Assembly (NCBI GenBank): GCA_030151365.1
Contig: JASLDW010000071.1
Span: forward strand, 1 to 64,000
DNA length: 64,000 nt
Direction: 5' to 3'
Source of the DNA: Lysobacter sp.
GTDB taxonomy: Bacteria > Pseudomonadota > Gammaproteobacteria > Xanthomonadales > Xanthomonadaceae
Made by a program: the position numbers and the translations under genes. Every line of letters starts with the position of its first letter. Position 1 is the stretch's first letter. Below the pieces are notes generated by a model. That model was not told the DNA's origin and made no database searches. It saw nothing but the letters and a program-made list of their open reading frames with translations. Positions 30,387 through 39,300 of this stretch are shown here, piece after piece.

Positions 30387-33020
30387 ATGAGCCAGATCCC
30401 CGCCCCCGAGGCGCCGCTGCGCGAATCGCTGCAATTCGCCGAGACAGACACCTTGCTGCGCGAGGACGTCCGCCGCCTCGGCATGCTGGTCGGCGACATG
30501 CTGGGCGAGCAGACCTCCCCCGCCTTCCTCGAAACGGTCGAGGCATTGCGCCGCGAAGCGATCGCCCGGCGCGAGAAGCAGCTGCCGGTGGATGCGCTGA
30601 CCGCGCGCCTGGAACAGGTCTCGACGGCCGATGCCGAAGCGCTGGCGCGGGCCTTCGCCGCCTACTTCCGCGCGATCAATCTCGCCGAGCGCGTGCATCG
30701 CATCCGCCGCCGCCGCGATTACCAGCGCACCGGCGCCGGGGCGCAGCCGGGCAGCCTCGACGCGGTCTGCGCGCAGCTGCAGCGCGATGGCGTGACGCTG
30801 GCCGATGTCGAGGCCCTGCTGCCGTCGCTGCGGATCGAGCCGGTCCTGACCGCGCATCCGACCGAGAGCGTGCGTCGTGCCCTGCTGGACAAGGAGCACG
30901 ACATCGTGCGGAGGCTGGTCGCCGACATCGATCGCACCCGCACGCCCGACGAGCGCGAAGGCGACACCGCGCGCATCCGCCAGGCGCTGACCACCGCGTG
31001 GCAGACCGCGGAAGCCTCGCCGCTGCGGCCGACCGTCGCCGACGAGACCGCCCATGTCGGGTTCTATCTCGGTGAAGTGCTGTATCGCGTGCTGCCGGCG
31101 CTGCATCGCGAATTCGCGCGCGCGGTCGAGGGCGCATGGGGGGCGTCGGTCAATCCCGGCGAATTCCTGCGGTTCGCGACCTGGGTCGGCGGCGACATGG
31201 ACGGCAATCCCAATGTCGGTGCCGAAACCGTGCGGGCGACGCTGGCCTCGCAGCGCAAGCGCGTGCTCACGCTGTACCGCCGCGACCTGCGCACGCTCGA
31301 CAAGGTGCTGACGCAGACGCTCGATCGTGCAGTCGTGTCGCCGGAACTGCGCGAGCGCGTCATTACGTACAAGGCCTTGCTGCCGGATGCCGCGCCGACC
31401 TTGGGCGCGCGCTACGACGACATGCCTTATCGCCAGCTGCTGCATCTCATCGATGCGCGCTTGGCGGCGACGATGGACGATGCGCCGGGCGCCTATGTCA
31501 GCGCCGGTGAATTCATCGCCGACCTCGACCTGATCGATGCCAGTCTGCGCAGCGGTCGCGGTGAACACGCCGGCGTCGAAGCGTTGTGGCGGGTGCGCAT
31601 TCGCGCGCGCAGCTTCGGTTTCCATCTCGCCGCGCTCGACCTGCGCCAGGATTCGGCGGTGCACGAAGCGGCGCTGGCGCAGCCGGCGTCGGATGTCGCC
31701 AAGGCGACGCTCGACGTGTTCGCGGCGATCCGCGAGGCGCGCGAACGTTACGGCGAACGCGCGCTCGGTCCCTACATCATCAGCATGAGCCGCAATGCCG
31801 GCGACGTGCTCGCGGTGCTGGAGTTGGCGCGGATGGCGGGATGCAGCGAGGGCGATGCGGTGCCGCTCGACGTCGCCCCGCTGTTCGAAACCATCGACGA
31901 CCTCCGCGCCGCGCCCGAGGTAATGCGCGGCCTGTTCGCCGATCCGGTCTATCGCCGGCACCTGGAATCGCGCGGGAATCGCCAGATGGTGATGCTCGGC
32001 TATTCCGACAGCGCCAAGGACGGCGGCATGCTGTCGTCGCGCTGGACCCTGCAGCGCAGCCAGCGCGTGCTGACCGAACTGGCGCGGGACTCCGGCGTGC
32101 GCATCGTGTTCTTCCACGGGCGCGGTGGCACGGTCAGCCGCGGCGGCGGCAATTCGGCGCGCGCGGTGATCGCGGCGCCGCGCGGTTCGGTCGACGGCGT
32201 GCTGCGCCTGACCGAACAGGGCGAGGTGATCCATCGCAAGTACGGCATCCGCGCGCTGGCCTTGCGCAATCTCGAACAACTCACCGGCGCGGTGCTGCAG
32301 GCCAGCCTGCGTCCGCGCGCCGCGGATGCGCGCGAGGAGGGATGGCTGGAGAGGATGGGCGTACTGGCTGATACCGCCCGTGCGCACTATCGTGCACTGG
32401 TTCACGAGGATCCCGGTTTCGTCGATTACTTCCGCAAGGCGACGCCGATCGACGTGATCGAGCGCCTGCAGTTTGGCTCGCGACCGTCGCGCCGTCGCGA
32501 TGGCGGCATCGACCAGCTGCGGGCGATTCCGTGGGTATTCGCGTGGTCGCAGAACCGCTCGCAACTCACCGGCTGGTACGGCACCGGAACCGCGCTCGAA
32601 CGCGGCATCGCCGAACACGGGCTGGAGGCGATGGTCGAAATGTCGCGCGAGTGGCCGTTCTTCGCGGCGACGCTCGGCGATCTCGAAGTCGCGCTGGCGA
32701 CCGCCGACATGGACATCTTCGAGCGTTACTCGCGTCTCGCCGGCGCCGAAGGCGAGCGCTATTTCGCGCGGATCCGCGACGAATACACACGTGCCCGTGC
32801 GGCGGTTCAACGCCTGCGCGGCAGTGATCGCCTGCTGGCCGACGAATACCGACTGCGCCTGGCGATCCGCCTGCGCAATCCCTATGTCGATCCGATCAGC
32901 CTGCTCCAGGTCGACCTGCTGCGGCGCTGGCGCGAGGGTGGGCGCGAGGACGAGGCGGTGTTCACCGCGCTGAAGGAAACGGTCAACGGCATCGCCGCCG
33001 GCATCCAGCACACCGGTTGA
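30387..33020 (+). CDS. ppc: Phosphoenolpyruvate carboxylase
   Basis: An 877-aa bacterial PEPC, near the usual 880-930 aa. The catalytic His is in VLTAHPTESVRRALL, and WVGGDMDGNPNV follows. The Lys block is VMLGYSDSAKDGGMLSSRW, the Gly/Arg loop is FFHGRGGTVSRGGGN, and RAIPWVFAWSQNR precedes the C-terminus GIQHTG (usually RNTG/QNTG). It carboxylates PEP to oxaloacetate, refilling the TCA cycle. With malic enzyme and pyruvate dehydrogenase later in the window it touches the PEP-pyruvate-oxaloacetate node. Convergent with the Dph6-like gene, 3 bp apart. Confidence 0.97.
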   Translation: MSQIPAPEAPLRESLQFAETDTLLREDVRRLGMLVGDMLGEQTSPAFLETVEALRREAIARREKQLPVDALTARLEQVSTADAEALARAFAAYFRAINLAERVHRIRRRRDYQRTGAGAQPGSLDAVCAQLQRDGVTLADVEALLPSLRIEPVLTAHPTESVRRALLDKEHDIVRRLVADIDRTRTPDEREGDTARIRQALTTAWQTAEASPLRPTVADETAHVGFYLGEVLYRVLPALHREFARAVEGAWGASVNPGEFLRFATWVGGDMDGNPNVGAETVRATLASQRKRVLTLYRRDLRTLDKVLTQTLDRAVVSPELRERVITYKALLPDAAPTLGARYDDMPYRQLLHLIDARLAATMDDAPGAYVSAGEFIADLDLIDASLRSGRGEHAGVEALWRVRIRARSFGFHLAALDLRQDSAVHEAALAQPASDVAKATLDVFAAIREARERYGERALGPYIISMSRNAGDVLAVLELARMAGCSEGDAVPLDVAPLFETIDDLRAAPEVMRGLFADPVYRRHLESRGNRQMVMLGYSDSAKDGGMLSSRWTLQRSQRVLTELARDSGVRIVFFHGRGGTVSRGGGNSARAVIAAPRGSVDGVLRLTEQGEVIHRKYGIRALALRNLEQLTGAVLQASLRPRAADAREEGWLERMGVLADTARAHYRALVHEDPGFVDYFRKATPIDVIERLQFGSRPSRRRDGGIDQLRAIPWVFAWSQNRSQLTGWYGTGTALERGIAEHGLEAMVEMSREWPFFAATLGDLEVALATADMDIFERYSRLAGAEGERYFARIRDEYTRARAAVQRLRGSDRLLADEYRLRLAIRLRNPYVDPISLLQVDLLRRWREGGREDEAVFTALKETVNGIAAGIQHTG

Positions 33021-33023
33021 GGT

Positions 33024-33719
33024 TCAGCCCGCGCGCAGGAAATCCGTGTAGCTGAAACGCGCGTCGCGCAATACGGTTTCGCCGCGTTCCAATGCGATCG
33101 GATGGTCGAACATCGGGCCCGCCGAGACCACGGTGTGGAATTCGCCGCGTTCGCCGCAGGGATCGCAGGATGCCGGAAGCTCTTCCAGCAAGACGGTGTC
33201 GAACGCGCGGCCGGAGAAGCGGTCATCGAGCTGGCTGGTGTCGACGCAGCACAGGTGCGCGCGCAATCCCCCGGCGATCATTTCGCGGCCGAGGCGGGTG
33301 GTATCGCTGTCGAAGATCGGGAAATGCGGGGTCCAACCCAGTCGCGAGCACAGCCCTTCGCGCCAGCTGCGGATATCGGCGAGGAACAGATCGCCGTAGG
33401 CAATATCGCGAATGCCGGGGAAACGTGCCTGCGCTTCAACCAATGCATCGGCGAAGCTGGTTTCGTAGCTGGCGTTGTCGGCTTGCTGCGGGATCCACGC
33501 CTCGATCAACGGCAATCCCGCCGCATCGGCCTGCGCATGCAACACGTCGCGGCGGATGCCCTGCATCGAGACCCGGTCGTAGCCCTCGGTCAGCGTGGTC
33601 AGCAGCGCGACGACTTCGACGTCACCGCGTTGCCTCAGGACATGCAATGCCCACGCCGAGTCCTTGCCGCCGCTCCAGGACAGCAAGGCTCGTGTCGGCG
33701 AAGGCGGAACCGCGCTCAG
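33024..33719 (-). CDS. Dph6-like ATP pyrophosphatase (diphthine-ammonia ligase family)
   Basis: About 231 aa. The PP-loop LLSWSGGKDSAWALHVL near residue 12 and the family segment YGDLFLADIRSWREGLCSRLG, with DPCGERGEFHT, mark the Dph6/adenine-nucleotide alpha hydrolase group. Eukaryotic Dph6 amidates diphthine on EF2; bacteria lack diphthamide, so the substrate here is unknown. No ATG is available near the family start. A CTG at 33719 overlapping the previous stop (CTGA) gives the expected N-terminus; a TTG at 33686 is the alternative and would cut 11 residues. Coupled to the small gene upstream. Confidence 0.82.
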   Translation of the reverse strand: MSAVPPSPTRALLSWSGGKDSAWALHVLRQRGDVEVVALLTTLTEGYDRVSMQGIRRDVLHAQADAAGLPLIEAWIPQQADNASYETSFADALVEAQARFPGIRDIAYGDLFLADIRSWREGLCSRLGWTPHFPIFDSDTTRLGREMIAGGLRAHLCCVDTSQLDDRFSGRAFDTVLLEELPASCDPCGERGEFHTVVSAGPMFDHPIALERGETVLRDARFSYTDFLRAG

Positions 33720-34057
33720 GCCGCGGTGACGTCGCGCAGCTGCCAGTGCGAACCGGCCAGCAGCGCCATGCGGTGCTTGACGATGTCGCCCTTCAGCGAG
33801 GTGGTCGCGACCAGGTCGATGTGGAGGTCGCGCTGTTCGCCGGTGACGGTGGCATCGGGATCGGTCGCGCCCAGCAGGGGATCGACGTTGTCCGGATCGT
33901 CCTGCTTGTCGAGCCACTTGCGGAACAGCGTGGTGGTGCGCAGGGCGTCCTGCAACTCCTGGGCGAAGCCGGCGGCGCCGTGGGAATGGAAGCCGAAGCC
34001 GTTCTTGCCGCGGGCGAGTTCGGGGTCGGGCAGGGTCAAATAGAAGCGGGTGGCCAT
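33716..34057 (-). CDS. Conserved hypothetical protein, 113 aa
   Basis: Begins MATRFYLTLPDPELARGKNG with FGFHSHGAAGFAQELQDALR following. It is soluble, with no signal peptide and no cysteine. A mid-region DDPDNVDPLLGATDPDATVT is acidic and probably a loop. I recognise no named domain. It overlaps the Dph6-like gene (CTGA) and shares its strand with degV 62 bp upstream, so it is probably cotranscribed. The coding frame has the high-GC wobble pattern of neighbours, supporting a real gene. Confidence 0.65.
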   Translation of the reverse strand: MATRFYLTLPDPELARGKNGFGFHSHGAAGFAQELQDALRTTTLFRKWLDKQDDPDNVDPLLGATDPDATVTGEQRDLHIDLVATTSLKGDIVKHRMALLAGSHWQLRDVTAA

Positions 34058-34119
34058 CGGTTTCCTTTGCGCGAATCCGCGGACAAGGATAGCGCCGACT
34101 TGTTCGCCCGTCGTGAGGT

Positions 34120-35064
34120 TCAGGACAACGCCGGCTTGCGCTCGCTGGCGAAACCGAGCGAAACCGCGCCGGGACCGAGGTTGATGATGCCGGTCAGGCT
34201 CATCAGCGATTCCAGCAATTCCACGCCGTTGTTGCGGCAGGCCAGCATCAGGTTGTCGTAACCGGGGAACTCGCGCAGTTTCTCCAGCGGCCCGCCATAG
34301 CTCAGGGTGAGATAGGGCGCCGACAAGCCGCGATCCACTTCGTTGGCGGTTTCGGTGAGCAGCTTTTCGACCGCTGCCTCGAAGCCGCGGACCTTGGCGA
34401 CCGGCTTGGTCGCGCCCTGGTTGCAGTGCAGGATGGGCTTGATGTCGAGGGCGCTGCCGAGCATGGCGCTGACCAGGCCGACGCTGCGGTCGCCCTTGGC
34501 GCGGGCGCGGCTGCGCAGGTAGTAGAGGTCGGGGGCGACCGCATAGGCATGGGTCGCGCGCGCGATCTGTTCCATCTTCGCGCGGATCATCGGCGCGTTG
34601 TCGCTGGAGGCGTTCATCGCCACGCCGGCGGCGACCGGCACGCCCTGGCCGGCGAACAGGCTGCCGGTATCGAGCACGCGCAACGAGAACGGCGAATTCT
34701 TGCCGGCCGCTTCGCGCACCGGGCGGTATTCGTTGAGGATGCTGAAACTCGCCTGCGTCGCGTGTTCGTAGATCGGACTGCGCTCGCGGGTGACGGTGAG
34801 GCAGAACACGTAGTCGTAATCGACGACGAGGCGCTTGAGGAAAAGGTCGTGGATCTGGTCGACGCTGAGCGGGCGGGTCTCGGCGGCGCTGGCTTCGGCG
34901 GCGATCTGGCTGTCGAGGAAGTTGAGCGTGACTTCGTCGTTGCGCTGGTCGGTGGTGATGTGTTCGCCGATGCGAACCGCAATCGGCATCACCATGACGT
35001 CGCCGGACGAGAAATAGCGATCGGGAAGATCGCAAGTGGCATCGACGAGAAAACCGGTCCGCAT
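34120..35064 (-). CDS. DegV family fatty-acid-binding protein
   Basis: About 314 aa. It begins MRTGFLVDATCDLPDRYF and has VVDYDYVFCLTVTRERSPIY, RVLDTGSLFAGQGVPVAAGVA, LGSALDIKPILHCNQGATKP and a C-terminal GPGAVSLGF. These follow the DegV order, in which the 'D(s/t)' N-terminal motif and the TxxLSGT region bind a fatty acid; here LSGT reads TRERSPIY, an atypical version. DegV/FakB proteins present fatty acids to FakA kinase in Gram-positives; the role in proteobacteria is less clear. ATG at 35064 has GAGG 8 nt upstream; GTG 35073 is an alternative. Confidence 0.8.
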   Translation of the reverse strand: MRTGFLVDATCDLPDRYFSSGDVMVMPIAVRIGEHITTDQRNDEVTLNFLDSQIAAEASAAETRPLSVDQIHDLFLKRLVVDYDYVFCLTVTRERSPIYEHATQASFSILNEYRPVREAAGKNSPFSLRVLDTGSLFAGQGVPVAAGVAMNASSDNAPMIRAKMEQIARATHAYAVAPDLYYLRSRARAKGDRSVGLVSAMLGSALDIKPILHCNQGATKPVAKVRGFEAAVEKLLTETANEVDRGLSAPYLTLSYGGPLEKLREFPGYDNLMLACRNNGVELLESLMSLTGIINLGPGAVSLGFASERKPALS

Positions 35065-35165
35065 GTCCATCACCTCGATTCGTGAGTCATGGATGCGACC
35101 AACCCTGCGCCTGCTGCACCCTGCTCTGGCATTGAATCTTAGCGCCGTGACGCAGTCGTCGAATG

Positions 35166-35202
35166 CCGGCCGGCGTCACAATTCCGCGATCGCGCCGGCC
35201 GG
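35166..35202 (-). terminator. Strong hairpin after the amidohydrolase operon
   Basis: CCGGCCGGCG and CGCCGGCCGG form a perfect 10-bp stem with a 17-nt loop, 13 bp past the amidohydrolase stop. No T run follows, so it is either a weak terminator or an mRNA 3'-end stabiliser. Confidence 0.45.
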
Positions 35203-35214
35203 ATTTGGCCTAAT

Positions 35215-36483
35215 TCAGTGCGAATAGGCCGGCGGTAGGGCCGACGTATCGCGGTGGAGGTAGCGATCGCGCAGTTCGGTCTGGCGCGACACCATCGGGA
35301 TGGCGCGGCCATCCAGCCACAACTGGCTGGCGGTGTTGGCGACGTCCAGCGGGTCGCCGGTCCACAGCACCAGGTCGGCGCGCTGGCCGACGGCAATGCT
35401 GCCCATCTCCTTGTCCAGCCCGAAGGCCTGCGCCGGGACGCGGGTCAGCCCGGCCAGGGCATCGTCCCAGCGCATGCCGTTGGCGACGGCATTGCCGGCG
35501 AGTTGGCGCAGCTTGCGCGCGTAGTGGGAGGCGTCGCCGCTCAGGTAGAAGCCGACGTCGACGCCGGCGGCGCGCAGCCTGGCGGCGTTCTCCATGGTCG
35601 CGCCGATCTGGTCGAAGTCGGCGGGGAGATCGACCAGTGCATCGACGAACACCGGCACTTTCGCGGCGGCGATGTCGTTGGCGACCTTCCAGGCTTCGCT
35701 GGCACCGACCAGGGCGATGCGCACGTTGCGCTGTTTCGCCCAGCGCAGCAGGCGGCGGATGTCCGACGCGCGCTGGATGGTGATGGCGACGCGCCCGCCG
35801 CCGCCGAAGTACTTCGCCATCGCGGCGCGGCCCGCCGGCGTCAGCAGCGCGAACTTCGAGTCGGCGGGAATGCGCCCGCGCGCTTCGTCGATCAGTTGGT
35901 CGAGAATCATCCATTGGCCGGCGCGCGAACCGCCGGCGAGGTTGGCGGAATCGCCGCCCAGGGTGAGGAAGAGGACGCGGCCACCGACCGGATCGAGGCT
36001 GCCGTCGAGGCGGAACGCGCCGCCCTGGCCGCCGATCAGCGAACCGCCATTGGTCGGGTTCGCCGCGACCACCGTCCAGCCGAAGCCTTCGACGCGCGCC
36101 ACCGGGATCAGCACCGAATCGGGGTTGTAGGCGTTGGTGACGTCGAACTCGGGGCGCACGGCCATGTCCTTGCCGCTGCCGAGCGATTCGCGACTGTCGA
36201 CGGTGGTCGATTCGCCGCTCACTTCCTCGACGCCGATGTCGTTGATGCCGGCGAACAGGGCCGGCGTCAGCGGCTTGCCGGCGGCATCGACCACCTGCGC
36301 GCCGCCAGCGTTCAAGCCATGTCCCACGGCGGCGATGCGACCGTGGCGCACCAGCACGTCTGCGTTCTGCAGCGTGCCTTTCGCCGTCGCGGTATGCACG
36401 GTGGCATTGCGGATCAACACGTCCTGCGCGGACGCGCTGCCGGCGAGCACAAGGAGCATCGCGGTGAGGATGAGGCGGTTCAT
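35215..36483 (-). CDS. Exported amidohydrolase-like protein lacking the HxH metal motif
   Basis: A 422-aa protein with a signal peptide (AMLLVLAGSASAQ). It starts like an amidohydrolase (VLIRNATVHTATAKGTLQNA, then LTPALFAGINDIGVEEVSGE), but the position of the canonical 'PGxIDxHxH' reads ALFAGINDIG with no histidines. It keeps the C-terminal scaffold (LTRVPAQAFGLDKEMGSIAV, then ADLVLWTGDPLDV). So it looks like a non-metal pseudoenzyme or an altered hydrolase. Its ATG overlaps the stop of the intact paralogue upstream (ATGA), which suggests the two proteins act together, perhaps as a heteromer. Substrate unknown. Confidence 0.82.
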   Translation of the reverse strand: MNRLILTAMLLVLAGSASAQDVLIRNATVHTATAKGTLQNADVLVRHGRIAAVGHGLNAGGAQVVDAAGKPLTPALFAGINDIGVEEVSGESTTVDSRESLGSGKDMAVRPEFDVTNAYNPDSVLIPVARVEGFGWTVVAANPTNGGSLIGGQGGAFRLDGSLDPVGGRVLFLTLGGDSANLAGGSRAGQWMILDQLIDEARGRIPADSKFALLTPAGRAAMAKYFGGGGRVAITIQRASDIRRLLRWAKQRNVRIALVGASEAWKVANDIAAAKVPVFVDALVDLPADFDQIGATMENAARLRAAGVDVGFYLSGDASHYARKLRQLAGNAVANGMRWDDALAGLTRVPAQAFGLDKEMGSIAVGQRADLVLWTGDPLDVANTASQLWLDGRAIPMVSRQTELRDRYLHRDTSALPPAYSH

Positions 36484-37871
36484 CGTGCACCTCCATCCAT
36501 CACGTCCTGGCCGAGCATGAAGTCGGATTTCGGTTGCCGTTTCGGATCGTGGCGATCGTAGAGCCGCGCACCGTCGATGTAGACCTGCTCCGCCTGCGCA
36601 TAGCTGCTGAAGGGATTGCCGTTCCACAGCACGACGTCGGCCATCTTGCCGGCCTCCAGCGTGCCGGTCATGCCGTCGATGCCCATCGCCTTGGCGGGGT
36701 TCGCGGTGATCCAGCGGATCGCGTGTTCGGGGGGGATGTCGATGCCGATGCGCCTGCCGTTCGCCATCACTTTCGCGGCTTCCTGGTTGAGGCGCTGGAT
36801 GCCTTCCTCGGAATCGCTGTGGACGATCGCGCAACCGTTCCTGGCGCGATCGACCATCAGGATGTTTTCCTGGATGCCGTCGAAGCTCTCCATCTTGAAG
36901 CCCCACCAGTCGGCCCACAGGGCGCCGCAAATGCCTTCGGCGGCGAGGCGGTCGGCGATCTTGTAGGCCTCGACGCCGTGGTGGAAGGCGCTGATCCTGA
37001 ATCCGAACTCCTTGGCGAGATCGATCATGATCGCCATCTCGTCGGCGCGATAGCAATGGATGTGGACGCGGATGTCGCCGTTGATCGCGCCGGCCAGCGT
37101 ATCGTTCTTGAGGTCGCGCTTGCCGGTGTCGCCGCCCTTGCGCTTCTTCATGTAGTCGGCGGCGTCGGCGAACGCGGCGCGATACCCGGCGACGTTGCCC
37201 ATGCGCGTCGAAGGTCCGCCCTTCTGCCCGTACACGCGCTTCGGATTCTCGCCGCAGGCCATCTTCAGGCCCCACGGCGCGCCGGGGAACTTCATGCCCT
37301 GGTAGGTCGTCGACGGCACATTCTTGAGGGTGACGCCGCGGCCGCCGATCAGGTTGGCCGAACCGGGCAGGATCTGCAGCGAGGTGATGCCACCGGCGAG
37401 TGCGGTGAGGAAGCCGGGATCCTGCGGCCAGATCGAATGTTCCGCCCACACCTGCGCGGTGACGGGCGATGTCGCTTCGTTGCCGTCGCTCTGCGCGGAC
37501 ACGCCCGGGCTGGCATACACGCCGAGGTGCGAATGGATGTCGATGACGCCGGGCGTGATCCATTTCCCGGTGCCGTCGACGCGGATGGCATCGGCGGGTA
37601 CGGCGATGTCGTTGCCGACGGCGACGATCCTGCCGTCCTGCATCAGCACGCCGGCGCCATCGAGGCGGCGACCGGTGCCGTCGAGCACGGTGGCGTTGGT
37701 GATCACCACCGGCGGCGAGGGAATCCGCTGGTAGGTGCTGGGATAGGGATCGGCGACGAAGGAATACGGTTTCGCCGGGGACGCCGTGGCGGTGGACGTC
37801 GTCGGTTTCGTCGGCTGGCTGGCGCAGGCGGCCAGCAGGGTCGCCGCGGCAGCGGTGAACAGGAGGCGCAT
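36480..37871 (-). CDS. Exported amidohydrolase, lipoprotein, metal site present
   Basis: A 463-aa protein with a lipobox (TLLAACASQ, Cys16). The amidohydrolase start is VVITNATVLDGTGRRLDGAG and the metal motif ITPGVIDIHSHLGVY carries HxH. Later metal-site candidates are HIHCYRADEM and SAFHHGVEAYKIAD, then HSDSEEG with the probable catalytic Asp. The end is LEAGKMADVVLWNGNPF. This is an imidazolonepropionase- or prolidase-like exported amidohydrolase; members act on cyclic amides or peptides. ATG at 37871 has GGGGAG-type Shine-Dalgarno upstream. Cotranscribed with the degenerate paralogue. Confidence 0.85.
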   Translation of the reverse strand: MRLLFTAAAATLLAACASQPTKPTTSTATASPAKPYSFVADPYPSTYQRIPSPPVVITNATVLDGTGRRLDGAGVLMQDGRIVAVGNDIAVPADAIRVDGTGKWITPGVIDIHSHLGVYASPGVSAQSDGNEATSPVTAQVWAEHSIWPQDPGFLTALAGGITSLQILPGSANLIGGRGVTLKNVPSTTYQGMKFPGAPWGLKMACGENPKRVYGQKGGPSTRMGNVAGYRAAFADAADYMKKRKGGDTGKRDLKNDTLAGAINGDIRVHIHCYRADEMAIMIDLAKEFGFRISAFHHGVEAYKIADRLAAEGICGALWADWWGFKMESFDGIQENILMVDRARNGCAIVHSDSEEGIQRLNQEAAKVMANGRRIGIDIPPEHAIRWITANPAKAMGIDGMTGTLEAGKMADVVLWNGNPFSSYAQAEQVYIDGARLYDRHDPKRQPKSDFMLGQDVMDGGAR

Positions 37872-37880
37872 CTGGATTCT

Positions 37881-37941
37881 CCCCGGGGAAGCCTTGAACC
37901 GTAGCGCGCACGCGCGCGTGCGGCGCATGACGAAAGTCATG
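37881..37941. repeat. Three palindromes in the amidohydrolase-amn divergent gap
   Basis: CCCCGGGG (37881-37888), CGCACGCGCGCGTGCG (37907-37922, perfect 16-bp) and CATGAC-GAAA-GTCATG (37926-37941, 6-bp stem with a GNRA tetraloop). All lie in the 110-bp gap between divergent genes. They may be operators or RNA hairpins in the amn leader. Confidence 0.4.
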
Positions 37942-37981
37942 GCGGCATGTGAAAATCCCCGGGAACCACCGGGAGTCGCGG

Positions 37982-38758
37982 ATGAAGAGCAAAGAGGAAA
38001 TCGTCGGTAATTGGTTGCCGCGCTATACCGGCGTGCCGCTGGATGGCTTCGGCGAACACATCCTGCTGACCAACTTCGGCGGCTATCTCGACCATTTCGC
38101 GGCGATGATCGGCGCGGAGGTCGTCGGTCGGGACCGGCCCATGCCCAGCGCCACCGCCGACGGCATCACCATGATCAATTTCGGCATGGGCAGCCCGAAC
38201 GCCGCGACGGTGATGGACCTGCTGTCCGCCATCGAACCGAAGGCGGTGCTGTTCCTCGGAAAATGCGGCGGGTTGAAACGGAAAAACCAGCTCGGCGACC
38301 TGGTGTTGCCGATCGCGGCCATCCGCGGCGAGGGCACCAGCGACGACTACCTGCCGCCGCAGGTGCCGGCGCTGCCCGCGTTCGCATTGCAGCGCGCGGT
38401 CTCAACCACCATCCGCGATCTCGAGCTGGACTACTGGACCGGCACCGTCTACACCACCAACCGCCGCGTTTGGGAACACGACGAGGAGTTCAAGGAAAAA
38501 TTGCGGACGATGCGCTGCATGGCGATCGACATGGAAACCGCGACGGTGTTCGCCGCCGGTTTCGCCAATCGCATTCCCTGTGGCGCGCTGCTGCTGGTGT
38601 CCGACCAGCCGATGATCCCGGAGGGCGTGAAGACGGAAGTATCCGACGCCAAGGTATCGGCGAATTTCGTCGCCAATCACATCCAGGTCGGGATCGAAGC
38701 CCTGCGCCTGATTCGCCGCCACGGCAAATCGGTACGCCACCTGCGGTTCGACGAATGA
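37982..38758 (+). CDS. amn: AMP nucleosidase (short form)
   Basis: A 258-aa phosphorylase-fold enzyme. MINFGMGSPNAATVMDLLSA and VLFLGKCGGLKRKNQLGDLV contain the nucleotide-binding region. MRCMAIDMETATVFAAGFAN holds the conserved Glu-Met-Glu type purine-ribose site, and LLLVSDQPMIPEGVKT follows. AMP nucleosidase splits AMP to adenine and ribose 5-phosphate; E. coli Amn (484 aa) has an extra N-terminal regulatory domain absent here, as in short forms in several proteobacteria. A GGGAG precedes the ATG. Its stop overlaps the next start (ATGA). Confidence 0.88.
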   Translation: MKSKEEIVGNWLPRYTGVPLDGFGEHILLTNFGGYLDHFAAMIGAEVVGRDRPMPSATADGITMINFGMGSPNAATVMDLLSAIEPKAVLFLGKCGGLKRKNQLGDLVLPIAAIRGEGTSDDYLPPQVPALPAFALQRAVSTTIRDLELDYWTGTVYTTNRRVWEHDEEFKEKLRTMRCMAIDMETATVFAAGFANRIPCGALLLVSDQPMIPEGVKTEVSDAKVSANFVANHIQVGIEALRLIRRHGKSVRHLRFDE

Positions 38759-39291
38759 TCTCTCCGGCCGGCGTCCTCGATTTCTGGAGTCGCGCCGGGT
38801 TCGGCAAGTGGTTCGGTGGCGGCGCCGAATTCGATCAAGCCTGCCGCGTCACGCTGGGCGATGCCCATTTCGCCGCGGCACGGCGCGAGCTCGACGCATG
38901 GATGGCGGAAGCCGATTCCGCACTGGCGCTGGTGCTGTTGCTCGACCAGATCCCGCGCAACATCTTCCGCGGCAGTGGCCATGCCTTCGCCAGCGACGGT
39001 CTGGCGCGGATGTCCGCGGACGAGGCGATCGCACGCGGTTTCGATGCGCAGGTGGATCCGCAGTTGCGATTCTTCTTCTACCTGCCATTCGAGCATTCGG
39101 AAGACATGGCCGACCAGCAGCGTTCGGTCGAACTGGTCGCCGCACTCGGAAACAAGGATCTGCTCGGCTACGCGGCCGCCCATCGCGACGTGATCGCGCG
39201 TTTCGGACGCTTTCCCCATCGCAATGCCGCGCTGGGACGCACCAGCACGCCGGAAGAACAGGCGTGGCTGGATGCCGGTGGCGGTTTCTAG
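38755..39291 (+). CDS. DUF924 family protein
   Basis: A 178-aa helical protein. The DUF924 hallmarks are present: VLDFW near the N-terminus, ALALVLLLDQIPRNIFRGSG, AFASDGLARMSADEAIARG, FFFYLPFEHSEDMADQQRSV and HRDVIARFGRFPHRNAALGR. The family is TPR-like by fold and uncharacterised; some are fused to other enzymes. Coupled to amn by a 4-nt overlap, so both come from one transcript. It is convergent with the FAD monooxygenase gene, 9 bp between stops. Confidence 0.9.
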   Translation: MISPAGVLDFWSRAGFGKWFGGGAEFDQACRVTLGDAHFAAARRELDAWMAEADSALALVLLLDQIPRNIFRGSGHAFASDGLARMSADEAIARGFDAQVDPQLRFFFYLPFEHSEDMADQQRSVELVAALGNKDLLGYAAAHRDVIARFGRFPHRNAALGRTSTPEEQAWLDAGGGF

Positions 39292-39300
39292 AGCGGCGTT

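Noticed and set aside
30015..33011. 998-aa minus-strand open frame across ppc
   Set aside because: Shadow of ppc. Only its last 81 codons (30015-30260) are a real gene.
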